DNA of 64,000 bases, from positions 26,719,818 through 26,783,817 of the forward strand of contig NC_019875.2 of NCBI RefSeq assembly GCF_002234675.1, read 5' to 3'. The stretch comes from Oryzias latipes (Eukaryota > Chordata > Actinopteri > Beloniformes > Adrianichthyidae). Within the stretch, counting starts at the first letter, position 1, and every line of letters begins with the position of its first letter. The translations under genes and the position numbers were made by a program. A model generated the notes under the pieces. The model was not told the origin of the DNA. It ran no database searches and saw nothing but the letters and a program-made list of their open reading frames with translations. This document shows, in pieces, positions 1 through 12,000 of this stretch.

Positions 1-584
1 TTTATCATTTTTTACCATTCTAGGTTCAAATCATTAAGCTCATTTGTGGATTTTTTTTAATTTAAAAGTTAATTAAGCTGTACTATGGTTTTTGAAAATA
101 AAATAAAAAACATATAGTATATATAAAATAATCAAATAAATAGTTGAGCTGTTTTGAGCTATAATTTTTTACAAAGTTATCAAGAAAACAGACATGATCC
201 TGTTTTATTTGTACTCACCTATTTAAAATTCTTACTGTTTTTTTAAGGTAAATGATTAGGAATTAGTATTAGTCGGGTATTGACACCTTTATAGTTTTCT
301 CTGTACATCTGTGTTATATAAATATGTTTTACCTTTCTTTCACATTTTTCTTTTTTTGTGGTCTTTTTATTGTCATTTTAAATTTGTTTAAAATGAAATT
401 GAATTTAATGTGAAATGAAAAACGTAACATGTATCATTACATTGTTTAAACTTTATACCAGCCTCAGCATTCTGGCTTATTATTTTTATTTGTATTTATT
501 TTTTTGGGGGGTGTTCTTTTTTTAACCTAAATATTTTTTTAAAAATGTATTCGAAATGTGTCTAATATTAGAATTGTAAAAAAT
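1..584. other. Gene-free AT-rich flank
   Basis: I see no gene here. The stretch is AT-rich with poly-T runs and no convincing reading frame, splice sites or terminal repeats. It is the distal upstream flank of wrnip1. Confidence 0.6.
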
Positions 585-599
585 CTATTCCGAAAAAGC

Positions 600-675
600 T
601 TCAAACTGAAATTGATACGTCATCTTTGTTTTGGTCACGTGACCTCGGGTCAAACCGCACCTCGCGGGAATCAAC
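600..675 (+). promoter_or_regulatory. wrnip1 proximal promoter / 5' UTR with E-box and CRE-like half site
   Basis: A palindrome GTCACGTGAC at 634-643 contains a CACGTG E-box of the USF/MiT class. A CRE-like TACGTCA lies at 616-622. Base composition switches here from AT-rich flank to the CG-rich first exon, and the start codon has the context aacATGGCGG. Promoter function is inferred from motifs and position; no TATA box is seen. Confidence 0.5.
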
Positions 676-3600
676 ATGGCGGCTGCGGAGTCAGTTCGAT
701 GCCCCGTTTGTTTTAAAGACTTCACAAACGAGGACATTAACGGACATCTGGACGCATGTCTGCTGGAGGGTGCGTCAGACTGCAGTCCGTCCTCAACGGT
801 CGAGACCGGACCTCCCGAAGCCAAGAAATGCCGCACAGGAGCAGACCCTGTCAACCAACCGGGCTCCTCCTCCTCCTCCTCCTCCTCCATGGCGGACTCG
901 CAGTCCTCGGTGGTGTTTTCCCTGTTTCAGACCAATAAGGGGAAACTGCGCGCTAGAGAACCGAGTGATGGGGTTTCCAGTCAACAAAAGAGTCCCACCG
1001 CTCCTGCTCTCAACCGGGGGCTGAAGCGTCCGCTGAGGGAGACGTCAAGGACCCCGCAGAGGAGCCAGCTCCCGGACGCTGGGATTTCTAAGGCCCCCAT
1101 GGAGCCGCTGCTGTCCCGGGCGTTGTTCGCATCGAACAAGCCTCTGGCGGAGGCACTGAGACCGAACACTCTGGAGGAGTACTTCGGTCAAAGTAAAGCT
1201 GTGGGCCAGCAAACCCTCCTCCGGTCACTCCTGGAGTCGCAGGAGATCCCGTCTGTGATCCTGTGGGGTCCACCGGGATGCGGGAAGGTGAGGGCCGGGG
1301 CGGTGCACGCGGGACCCGCAGCCCTACATGTCAATCATCATTTCCTATATAACTCATTCATTATTTATTTCAGACATGCAAACATGAGTCTGTGTGGCGT
1401 TCAAGGAAGCTCGAACATACCAATCTCTGTATTTTGAATGTATTAGACATTTCAATGTAAATGTACATTTGTAAAACAAAACAAAAAGTTAAATTCGCTT
1501 TAATTAGTAAATATATATAACATTTTTACAATTATGCATATTTTAAACTTCATTTGTCTGAAATTACAAGCACCATTCTTTTTAAATCTTAAAGTTTAAA
1601 TCACATTTGAGTTTTGTGGTTCACCATAACATCACAGTTACATCTGAGGATGGAAAGATTAATGGGCTGCTTTTCATTCCATTCTCAGACTATGTCCAGC
1701 CTCATCACCCAGCCTCTGCTTTCCTCTTTCAGACCACTTTAGCCCACATAATTGCCAGTGCCAGTAAGAAGAATGGAACGGCTCGTTTTGTCACTTTGTC
1801 TGCCACCAGTGCGTCCACCAGCGAAGTCCGGGAGGTGATCAAACAGGCGCAGAACGAGCTCCGCCTCTGCAAGAGGAAGACGATCCTTTTCATTGATGAA
1901 ATTCATCGCTTTAACAAGTCCCAGCAGGTGACGTACTGAACGACCAGCAGATCAAACTTTATGAAGTTTAAGGATTTATGAAAACATCATTATAATCACA
2001 GACTTTATTGTCAAAACAAGCAGAACAGCTTATCCGGGTACTGATTATCTCTGATGCTGCTTTGTGTTCATCCTGCAGGACACCTTCCTTCCACATGTGG
2101 AGTGTGGGACAGTCACTCTCATTGGAGCAACCACCGAAAACCCATCCTTCCAGGTGAACGCAGCGCTGCTGAGCAGGTGCAGAGTACTGGTTCTGGAGAA
2201 GCTGTCGGTGGAGGCCATGAGCTCCATCCTCAACAGGGCAATCGCCATGCTGGGGATCAAGATTGGAGGGCAAGATTCCAACAACCTGAAGGATGGAGAC
2301 CAGACTGACGGATCCGAGTAAGTGCTGTTCTGCTCCTCCTGTTGCAGGATTCTAGTGTTCTGAAAAAGACGTTTTTCTGTTAAAACCACTATTTTTAAAA
2401 AGATAAACAGAGACTAAAATGAAAGAAAATGAAATTCTACGGCGCTGTCTTTGATTTTGTTGTTCCATTAAATTTGCATCTGTGTGAAACCATCTTGTTT
2501 TAGGGCACAGGTGTACATTGAACAAAAAGCTCTGGACACCATAGCGTTTCTCTGCGATGGCGATGCAAGAATAGGGCTGAACAGTCTGCAGCTGGCTGTG
2601 CAGGCTCAGACCAGCTTACAAAAACAACAAGAGGTTGTAGTGACAGAGGAGCACATCAAGGAGGGGCTCCAGAGGTCCCATATCCTCTATGATAAAGCTG
2701 GTGAGCTCAGATCTCCTCATAGTTCAATGTTTTTTCAGCCCTATAACACCAAAGCCGTTGCTCGTCATCATCATCAAGGCTCTTGCAGGGGGTGCGATGC
2801 CCCTTCCCGGTGTGGAGAGACGACCCAAAAAACAAGGGTTTTCCATTTCTTCCAGTCTTGTTAACTGTGTTAACTCTGATGTTAAACCCACTCTGAAGAA
2901 AATTGTGTTTTCTTGGTGTTTCCAACATGTTCTTGTGGAATTTCTGTGATTATAGAGATTAAGAAACACTTGCAAGTATTACTTCTTATTATGAAAAACA
3001 GATTATTTGTGACCTAGAAAATACACCTGGAAGTCCACAAACTCCCTGTCCCAGCTCTCAGCAATGGGGAGGGGAAGTGGGGGTGGGCTTGCTCCACACT
3101 AACGCTCCTTCCCACGACTAAAGAGGCGACTTCCCAATGAACTACAGCTCTGCAGAAACTATGTCCTAGAAAACCACATGTTTTTTGTTTTGTTTTGTTT
3201 TTTGGGTAAAAATTGCAAAACTGTAATTTAAAGACTACTGGAAGTGCTTTCAAAATAGTTAAAAAGGTCATTGTGGTGGGACTTTAATTAAAAAAGAAAA
3301 GTCATAGGAACCTCTGTGTCAAAAGTTAAGAAAAAAATCACAACATTTTTTCATTAGGTTTTGTTTGTACAAAAAAATCAATAGTTAGTTTATATAGTAA
3401 CAATAATATAAATACAAGGCAGTGTTAACCTTTTTTTAAAGGGTGAAATAAGATTTTGGGTTTGGTTTGACAGCTGCTTTTCAAGGTGTGTTCATGTTTG
3501 GTGTGTTTAACTCAAAGGTGAGGAACATTACAACTGTATCTCAGCCCTGCATAAGTCCATGAGAGGCTCCCACGAGAACGCCTCCCTCTACTGGTTGGGG

Positions 3601-4191
3601 CGCATGCTGGAAGGCGGCGAGGATCCTCTCTATGTGGCTCGCAGACTCATCCGCTTCGCCAGTGAGGACGTGGGTCGGTAATCTCCTGCTACTGGTATTG
3701 TTTATCAGTCAGCTGTCGCTCCTGTGTGATGGATGTTGTTTACCCCCTCAGGTTTGGCCGATCCTGCTGCCCTCACGCAAGCCGTGTCTGCCTTCCAAGC
3801 CTGCCACTTCCTTGGGATGCCTGAATGTGAGGTGGGCTCACCTGACCACTCACACTTTTTGTTGCTCTCTGCCACGGTGACAACAGTTGTTTCCCTTTAC
3901 CGGTTTCAGGTGATCTTAGCTCAGTGTGTGATCTACCTGGCACGAGCACCCAAGTCTGTGGAGATCTACCAAGCATATAGCAACGTAAAAGCCTGTTTGA
4001 GAAACCACAAAGGGCCCCTTCCCTCCGTCCCACTGCACCTCCGCAATGCCCCAACCAAGCTGATGAAGCAGCTGGGCTATGCAAAGGGCTATAAGTACAA
4101 CCCAGCATTCAGCCGTCCTGTAGAACAGGAGTACTTACCTGAGGAGCTCCGCGGGGTGAACTTCTTCACCTGGAAAGGCTCCCATCCATGA
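676..4191 (+). CDS. wrnip1: ATPase WRNIP1 (Werner helicase-interacting protein 1), 7 exons
   Basis: AAA+ ATPase that binds ubiquitin and acts at stalled replication forks with RAD18, polymerase delta and WRN. Exons: 676-1287, 1733-1927, 2079-2317, 2504-2700, 3518-3673, 3752-3831, 3910-4191; all phases agree and give 586 aa (human about 665). A UBZ4 zinc finger is visible at residues 9-28 (C-x2-C-x11-H-x3-C). A serine run from a TCC microsatellite follows near residues 63-71. Walker A GPPGCGKTT straddles the exon 1/2 junction (K204). Walker [11 protein letters not shown] lies near residues 255-264, followed by the sensor motif GATTENPSF and the MgsA/RarA-type C-terminal region ending near YLPEELRG. 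The start is the first ATG in a good context. The shorter length is in the linker between the UBZ and AAA+ parts. Intron 4 carries a MITE. Donor 5 (GTCGGT) is weak but is the only frame-keeping choice. Confidence 0.95.
2887..3286 (+). mobile_element. CCCACTCC-type MITE in wrnip1 intron 4
   Basis: Begins TTAAACCCACTC and ends GGTGGGACTTTAA, with the family's signature GAAAATTGTGTTTT near the left end. It shares interior blocks (AACTACAGCTCTGCAGAAACT, then GTCCTAGAAAAC) with copies at 11262, 45257 and 61787. No coding sequence remains. Superfamily uncertain; TTAA at both ends suggests a TTAA-targeting element. Confidence 0.7.
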
Positions 4192-6070
4192 ACACATGGA
4201 TGCTGCTGAAGGAAAAGTGCCTTTTGGTTTCACAACTCATTTAGCTCAACTGACACACAACAGGTTTTAGTCAGTTTGTCAGTTTGTTTTCATCAACTTT
4301 GTCTTCTCAACAGTCTTTCAGATTAAAATGTTCTGTCCTAACTCTAAAGATAATTATTTTTTTACTCGTTTTATGTTTCAGAGATATAATTTTATTAAAG
4401 AAAAAAGTTTTATAGTTTATTGATTGTTCATTTGATTGATTGTGGTTTGAATTTTGGTTAATTGTCAAAGGAAAAAAGGATTTTTTTTTCATCTTTATGT
4501 GAAGATGGTTGACTTGACTTCTTACTGATCATTGCACCAGTTAAGGAGAAGGGGGGGGGGGGGGGGGGGACGTACAAAAACTTCAAGCATTCAAAACACT
4601 TCATCATCAGGCCCTCCTTTAAAGCAACACTGATGTGTCAGCCCTTCAAAGCATTCCCAGTGGTCTTTTAATTATGATGATGTCAGTTTTAGCCAACGTT
4701 TATACATGAAGAGCGCTCTGTTTACACGCTTTCCAGCTAGCATAAAATCCCTCACATCCTCAACCTAAAAGTACTGGCACAACAGAAAGGGCGAGCAATA
4801 TTGGAGCTATGCAGCTGTGCAGTTTAGATGCAGATGTCAGCTCAGACGAGGAACATGACGACCACATGGATCTTTTTGTCTGCAAGTGGATGCATCAGAA
4901 TGGAACAGAGCATGGTTGCCTGCCCAGTGTTTTTTTTTTTTTTTTTAATAAATTTGCATTTTTTTCTTAAAAAAAAGAATTGTGTGCTTCTGATTCACAA
5001 TGATATTAATAAAGAACATTTAAAACAAAAGGAAAATTGAGCTTAATTTTTATTTTTTTTATTTTTCCTCAATCATCAGAGAAATGCCACAAGACCATGT
5101 TCAAAAAGACAGTTTTCATCAGAGTGAGTCTTTCAAAGGGTTCTGTGCATCAGATAGTTACTGTAATTTAAAATAACAGAGCAGCAACCTAATTGGCATG
5201 GTTAAAAAATCGCATGATTTATTGATTTAGTACAAATAGTAATTCTATATCTCTTAAACTGCAGAGTTTACAAACTGGATCTCATTGCAGTCTAAAGAAA
5301 ACATTTTCTTTGAGCAGTAGTCTGTTTCTGAAAGATTATTGTGGAAAAGCAAACAGTTTACATAGTATTTAGATACAAGAATAAATCATAAATGTCACTT
5401 TGGACATTATTACGGCTGCTTTGTGGAGTAAGAAAGAGCTGAATTGAGGGAGGAGCTGGATTATGACTATGGGGATTGTTTTTTTTAACAATGTAGTTAT
5501 TTTAAACATAAAAAAATTCTGAGCATAGAGCCTTGGGGAGCATCATTGTAAACAGGTAATGAGTCAAAAGCAAGGCATTCCACCCACACTACCTGAGCGT
5601 GTCCCGAATAGTAAACGTGTTTAATATATATAAGTTTGGTAAAGACAAAGTTTTTTTTTTTTTTTTAGCAAAACTGAATGATTTAGCGGAAACAAATTCC
5701 TTTCTCAGGTCCATAAATACATATGCACAAAATGCTTTTAAGTCGAGAGCATTTAGAAAGTCATTTACAACTTTGATTGTTGCACAAATTGAGTCTGACC
5801 TGCTCTTAAGTCACACTAAGATATATTTATACAGAATTTTAAACAGACCTTAAACCAGTGCAACTTATTCATTCACATGTTCTATTTACCTCCATCTTTT
5901 TTGTTCAAATGTGTATTTTCAGTCTTCAGTAATTTTCCCTGTTCATAATCTTACGTGCAACATATTTTTTATTTGAATGTCATTACACCTCCCTGTCGAT
6001 AGGGGTCGGTGAGGAAGTAGGCCTTCACCACAGTGCAAAGGAACAAAAGAAGAAGAAATTGTAGTTAAAT
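4192..6070. other. wrnip1-dhx30 intergenic region
   Basis: The start is probably wrnip1 3' UTR, with ATTAAA at 4322-4327 as a possible poly(A) signal. A pure G run lies at about 4551-4569. A reversed MITE occupies roughly 4650-5141. The rest, to the dhx30 start, is AT-rich without a recognisable gene. Confidence 0.55.
4650..5141 (-). mobile_element. CCCACTCC-type MITE, reverse orientation
   Basis: Reads TTTGAAAGACTCACTCTGATG on the minus strand and carries the family block CCCAGTGGTCTTTTAATTAT at its + strand left end. Its interior matches copies at 15428 and 61787, including a segment that would translate as QLCSLDADVSSDEE. A long poly-T tract at about 4930 and local divergence indicate an old copy. 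Confidence 0.65.
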
Positions 6071-9000
6071 ATGGCGCTAGCCGGTGTTTTCCTCGTGCGT
6101 TTTAGAAAGCTGTGTAGTTGTGTTAAATGCGTTTACACCGTAGCTAAAACATCTTCAAACTGGAGCACGGACATGCGCTGGTATGGGACCAAACCTCGAC
6201 GCTTTCCGGAACAGGGCACCTCGTTTTTTCAAAATAAAACAGGTGAGGGGCAAATACCGGTTAGCGGACGTTAGCTAATAGGAGCATCGGTTTTATAACT
6301 CGTTGAAAGTAATCGTGTTTTCAAGAAAATAAGTTAACAGGGTGCACTTTGGGTAGTGTTATAAGAGGTCATGATAATGGTGCCGTTCGTTTTAATGACA
6401 GACATTGACCTTCAGGTGTTTGACTTTGTGTAGGCAGTGATGATGATGCTCCAAACCTCCTGAAGGATTTTCCAGACCCTAAAGGTCTTCTGAACAACAC
6501 AATTTCAAGGTCACTTGGGGTCAGCGACCTGTCAGAGTACATTCAGTACAGCTGTACGGAGCATCAGGGCGTCAAGGTCAGCTCAGTCTTTGATGAAGTG
6601 TTTTTCCACAAACTTTTTTCTCTTTCGAATACTTCTTTCTGATGTTTTTTTTTTTTTTTTTTTTTAGAAAGCCACAGTCACTCTTCTGTGGCCCTGCAAG
6701 ATCGAGAAGGAGGGTTTTGCCTCAAAGAAGACCAATGCAGAGCGCCTTGCTGCAGCTGCTGCCTGTCTGGAGCTAAGAGTGAGTTACTAAAGTGTACATT
6801 TACGACTGCATATTTGAATTTCTGCTTCACCTTTTTTTCCTACAGGAAATTGGTGTGATTGGTCCAAACAATCAGCTTCCCAAGAGGAGAGCTGGCCGAG
6901 GAAGAGGAGAACATCCTCTCCTTCATGACCGAGAAGATGACGTGTGGACAGATGATGTTTCTAGAACTTCAGCAGACGAATCGTCGATGACAATAGAAGA
7001 TTCTCACAAGGTCTCTGAGGCTCTTTCCGTGTTTCCACATCCGAAATCTCTTCTGACCAGAGTCATCCAGGTGGCCACAACATCCAGCAGAGTCACGGTT
7101 GGTGGAGAGGATCTTAAATGGAGACTTATCAACTCCTAATTGCAGAGTTTTGTGGATTACCCTGTAATGTATTACTGCAGGAGCACATGCAGTTCAGGAC
7201 ATCAGGCGGGAAGCTGAAAAAATGTGACCTGACTCTGTTTTGGCCCGAGAAGCTGGTGTTTACAGCCACAGCAAGCCGCCGCGTGACTGCAGAGAGGAAG
7301 GCTGCAGCGCTGGCCTGCATGAAGCTTAAGGTGAAGGTCTTTTAAATAAAAATTGTATTGGATCTACACATTCGAGCTTTTCCGACCTGGCTTTGTCACT
7401 GAGTGCAGGAGCTGGAGTTGCTGGATAAAGATAATAATCCACTGACTCATGCCAAGTACCACCGCGAGAAGGTGAAGGAGGCAGGAGAGAGGGAGAGGCG
7501 TCCACTCCCACTAAAAATCCCAGAATACCTTGAGGAAAGCATGAGAGATTACCTTGCACAGGTGAGCTGTCATCCAATATATTTATTGTTTCCTCTTTAC
7601 TAAAATACTTGAACAATAGTTTGTGCTCCCAGAGGAGCAACAGCTAAAATACCCTTTTAACAAACATGTGAAGAAACATGTTTTTTATTTTAAATCAATT
7701 TTTAAATGTGTATATAAAACATGTATCTGTCTAACAGTACCCTGTGGCAGCAGAGGTACAGAATCTGTGGGAGGAGGAGGAAACACAAGGCCAGCAGACT
7801 GCAAATCAGGAAGAAGAGGAGCTGGATGAAGATGACGTCCTAACGGACACCATCACCGGCAGACGGTACAGACCTCTGTCGGAGCTCGAGGCTCAGCAGC
7901 GCAGCCTCCACCTGCTGAGGGAGTGGGAGCGTGCAAACCCGGGGCTAAGCGTGGAGCTGCCCGTGGACACGCACCGTCAGCGTGTGATCTCGGCCGTGCG
8001 TTCTTCCCGCGTGGTCGTCATCGCGGGCGAGACTGGATGTGGCAAAACAACTCGGATCCCCCGCTTCCTGCTGGAGGACGGTGTAAGCGAAGGGGCGGGT
8101 GCAGACTGCAACATCCTGGTCACACAGCCCCGTCGGATCAGCGCCGTGTCTGTGGCGCACCGCGTTGCTCAGGAGATGGGTCCAGCGCTTAAACACCATG
8201 TTGGATATCAGGTACAATTTAAAAAAAAAAAAAAAACTTTTTAAAGCATTTTGAAACAAATAAGTCCTTTTTGATGAGGGATTGTACTCTTTCTGCAGGT
8301 CCGACTGGAGAGCCGACCCCCGGAGCAAAGTGGCGGCGCCATGCTTTTCCTCACAGTGGGAGTCCTGCTGAAGAAGCTGCAGTCAAATCCAACCCTGAGG
8401 GGAATCAGTCACGTGGTGGTGGACGAGGTCCACGAGAGAGACATAAACACTGACCTGCTGCTGGCCTTACTGCGGTCGGCCTTGAAGGAAAACCACGACC
8501 TGCGAGTTGTGCTGATGAGTGCCACCGGAGACAACCAGAGGCTGGCTGAGTACTTTGGAGGAAGCCCCATCGTGAAAGTACCGGGGTTCATGCACCCAGT
8601 GAAGGACAGATTTTTGGAGGATGTGCTGAAGGAGATGAGACATCCTCCTGTTAACCAAAATGCTTCAAAGATGAACAAAGAGGTAGAATTTCTGTATTCT
8701 TTTACTTTTTTTGTTCTATTTTTCTATCCATAATCTCATCTGTCTACTGTAGAAATCTCCCATGATTGATTCATTATTAATTTATTTTCATTTCCATGAA
8801 ACGACGAAAACAAAAGCTCTATTTTTCTTCTTTCGCGTACGTTTGCATTCATTCTATCTTCAGGGAGGAGTACATGAGGCCACACCAGATCTGGATTTAG
8901 TAGCTGACGTTATTGAACACATCGACAGAAATGGGGACGCTGGTAAATAAGCTCCAACATCCAAATGACCGTTTGCCGGAACCAGAAAAGAATCTGCTGT

Positions 9001-12000
9001 CGTTCTGCAGGTGCAGTGCTGTGCTTCCTGCCTGGATGGCAGGACATCCGAGCCGTTCAAGACAAACTGGAGGCGAGGCCTCACTTCTCCTCAGGATCAC
9101 ACATGATTCTGCCATGTAAGGCTCCTCACACGGACTGAGCCGGCTCTGCTCCTCGTAAAGCTTCATTTCATTCCCTTTAAATTCCAGTGCACTCCAGTTT
9201 ATCGGTGCCTGACCAGCAGAGGGTGTTCCAGCGCCCCCCGGAGGGACGGCGAAAGATTGTGCTCGCCACCAACATAGCGGAGACCTCCATCACCATAGAC
9301 GACATCGTTCATGTGGTGGATGCTGGGACTCATAAAGAGCAGAACTACGACGCCCGCACAAAGGTCTGTTTTTATGTCCCACGTATTGCTACAACCAAAA
9401 GGCTCTACAAGATTTGAGTTTTTTTTGTTTTGTTTTTTCTTCAGGTGTCCTGTCTGGATACAGTTTGGATATCGCGCTCCAACGTGACCCAGAGGAAAGG
9501 CAGAGCAGGGCGATGTCAGCCCGGACAATCCTACCACCTGTTTCCAAGAAAACAGCTGGAGTCCATGTCTCCCTTCCCGGTTCCTGAGATCCTGCGCACC
9601 CCCCTGGAGAGTTTGGTGCTGCAGGCTAAAATCCACAGTCCTAACTGCAAGGTGCGTCAGCAGAGCCCTTTCTTTTTGGTGGATCTAATGCTTTACGTAA
9701 CGTTTGATTCCTATTTGTAAAACTCTCTTATGCTGCGCAGGCCGTGGATTTCTTATCTCAAGTGTTAGACAGTCCAGATAAAGATGCTGTGAGAGACGCT
9801 GTGCAAACACTACAAGACATAGGTAAGTGATGTGTTCAGCATGAAGGATGTTGTGGTCCCTTAGAAAGAAATGAAAACGTCTTACCCCATTGGCAGTTTT
9901 CTTTAAGTAAGAAACAAAAACTACCAGTGAGGTAAGAAAATTTGTTTTATAAAGAATTCTTAACATAGAGGAAACCGTGTAGTCATTAAGATGTGTTTTT
10001 TCCTCAAACTGAAATTATTTGTAATAAGACAGTTTTTACTTCTTTTAAGATTCAGTTTTTGCTGTGTGGAAAGGTTAGGACTGTCCTTTTTCAAAATGGT
10101 CATAAATGTCTTTGGTTGTATTAGGAGTCCTGGACAAGACTGAAAGCTTGACTCCTTTGGGGGAGCGTGTCGCCTGCATGTCATGTGACCCGCGGCTGGG
10201 CAAAGTTCTGGTTCTGAGCGCCATGTTCAGGTGTGTTCTGCCCATGCTGTGCGTAGCTGCATGCCTCACCAGGGACCCTTTTCACAACAGCATGCAGAAC
10301 AGAGCACCTGTCAGGCAGGTGAGCGATCCTCTCTGAAGTTTTATGAATTTCCTGCCTTTTTGGATGGGAAAAGGCTTCATGAGAATAACTATGGATGCAA
10401 CAGCCTTCCTACCATCTGTTCTTGCACTGTTTTGAGTCCGACTTGGATACATTTGTCCAAATCATGCAATGTCACAGCTTTTCTTTTTGCATTAAAGTTG
10501 GGATGGTATCCGTTTGATTTCATTGTGTGTCTTCTGTCCAGGCCAAGGAGGCTCTGAGCCGCTCCAGCTACAGTGATTATCTGGTGTTCAGCAGAGCAGT
10601 TTTGGGCTGGAGGAAAGTTCAGCTGGAAGGGGACAGAGAGGACAGAGACTCATACCTGGAAAACTACACTCTGTCCAGAGGAAGTCTCCGCTTCATCAAC
10701 GGTTCGTCATTGAAGCCTTTGACACAACTGTCCTTGCTGTGTAAACATGTATGGGGCTCACCTCACGGGTGGCTCACAGGAAATAAAGTCGCAGGCCACT
10801 CAGTGAGCTCGTTGAGTAAGAAAGTTTAGGCAAACACAACCAGGTCGTACAGATGTTTATATCTTTTTTTTTTTTTTTTTGACTCTCCCAAACCCGTTAG
10901 TGCCATTCACGTGAGAATTGCGCTCTCCTTGCAGTGTTGCAGTGCAGTTTGGCTGTCAGAAATTAGACAATCAGGGTGTGGTTTGTGTGCATCCTGTGGC
11001 CACTTGCGTATCAGGTACCTGCCTCGTCTGTGCAGCATTTGTGGTCAGTAAGGACTCACAGCTGACCACTGACTGACCACACTTACTTTAGTGTGTGACA
11101 TAAGGACAGCGTACAGCTTCACTTGAATGTCATCATTGCGTGTGAATTACATTATCTTCACAAATACAGTCGACAACAATTGTATGTCCGTTCTCATGAC
11201 GTCTCTTAAAAGTGGTCTTAGGAGCCTCAAGGAAAGTCCACGACACACCTGTGCTCCCATTAAAGACCCATTACGATGAAAATTTGTTTTTAATCATTAC
11301 CATTTTTCTGATGAGAGACGTATATAAAGAAAAATAAGCTTATAGTTGCATTACTGAGTATTTCTTTGTACAAACCGTGAATCAGGCGCAGATGAAAAAA
11401 CGCTCCCTGCCCTGCCCCACTCAACGATGGGGGGGGGGGGGGCAGGGTTGCTCTGCGCCAACAGTCCCGTTCACAACTTTGGAGACACATTTCTAATAAA
11501 ACTACTGCCACTCTGCAGAAACTGTCCTAGAAAACGGCATTTTTGTTTTAGCCTAAAACAGCATAACCGCAATTAAAAGATGACTGGGAATACTTTGAAA
11601 ATAAATTAAAAGATGATCTAAGTAGGATTTCTAAAATGCAGCTGCTCCCCTCTACGACCCCTAATGACCTTTTCTTCCGTTACAGGCCTGATGTCTCAGT
11701 TCAGTGAGAACCTGCTTGAAGCAGGCCTGGTTTCTCGTGCCAGCGAGTGCCAGCGTCCCTCTTCTCTCTACAACGAGCACAGCAGCCAGAACGAGCTGCT
11801 TAAAGCTGTGCTGCTGGCTGGACTTTATCCCAACCTCATCCAGGTATGTGTGAGACTATGGCACAGCTCACTTTTTGCTGGTCTTCCTCACAGAGCTGGC
11901 AGTTCTCTGCACAAGATGAAATGGAGAGATATTCGTGCAGATGGGTTGAATCTTTTGTGTTTCCTGCATCTGTACTAACAGACTCACTGCGATGATGCGA

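Noticed and set aside
676-1437. A single-exon 253-codon frame starting at the wrnip1 ATG
   Set aside because: The part after 1287 is intron read-through. Splicing to 1733 restores Walker A (GPPGCGKTT).
7098-7145. A 44 bp dhx30 intron using donor 7102 and acceptor 7146
   Set aside because: It is too short for a normal fish intron. Donor 7098 with acceptor 7181 gives an 83 bp intron in phase 0 and a better match to the DHX30 protein.
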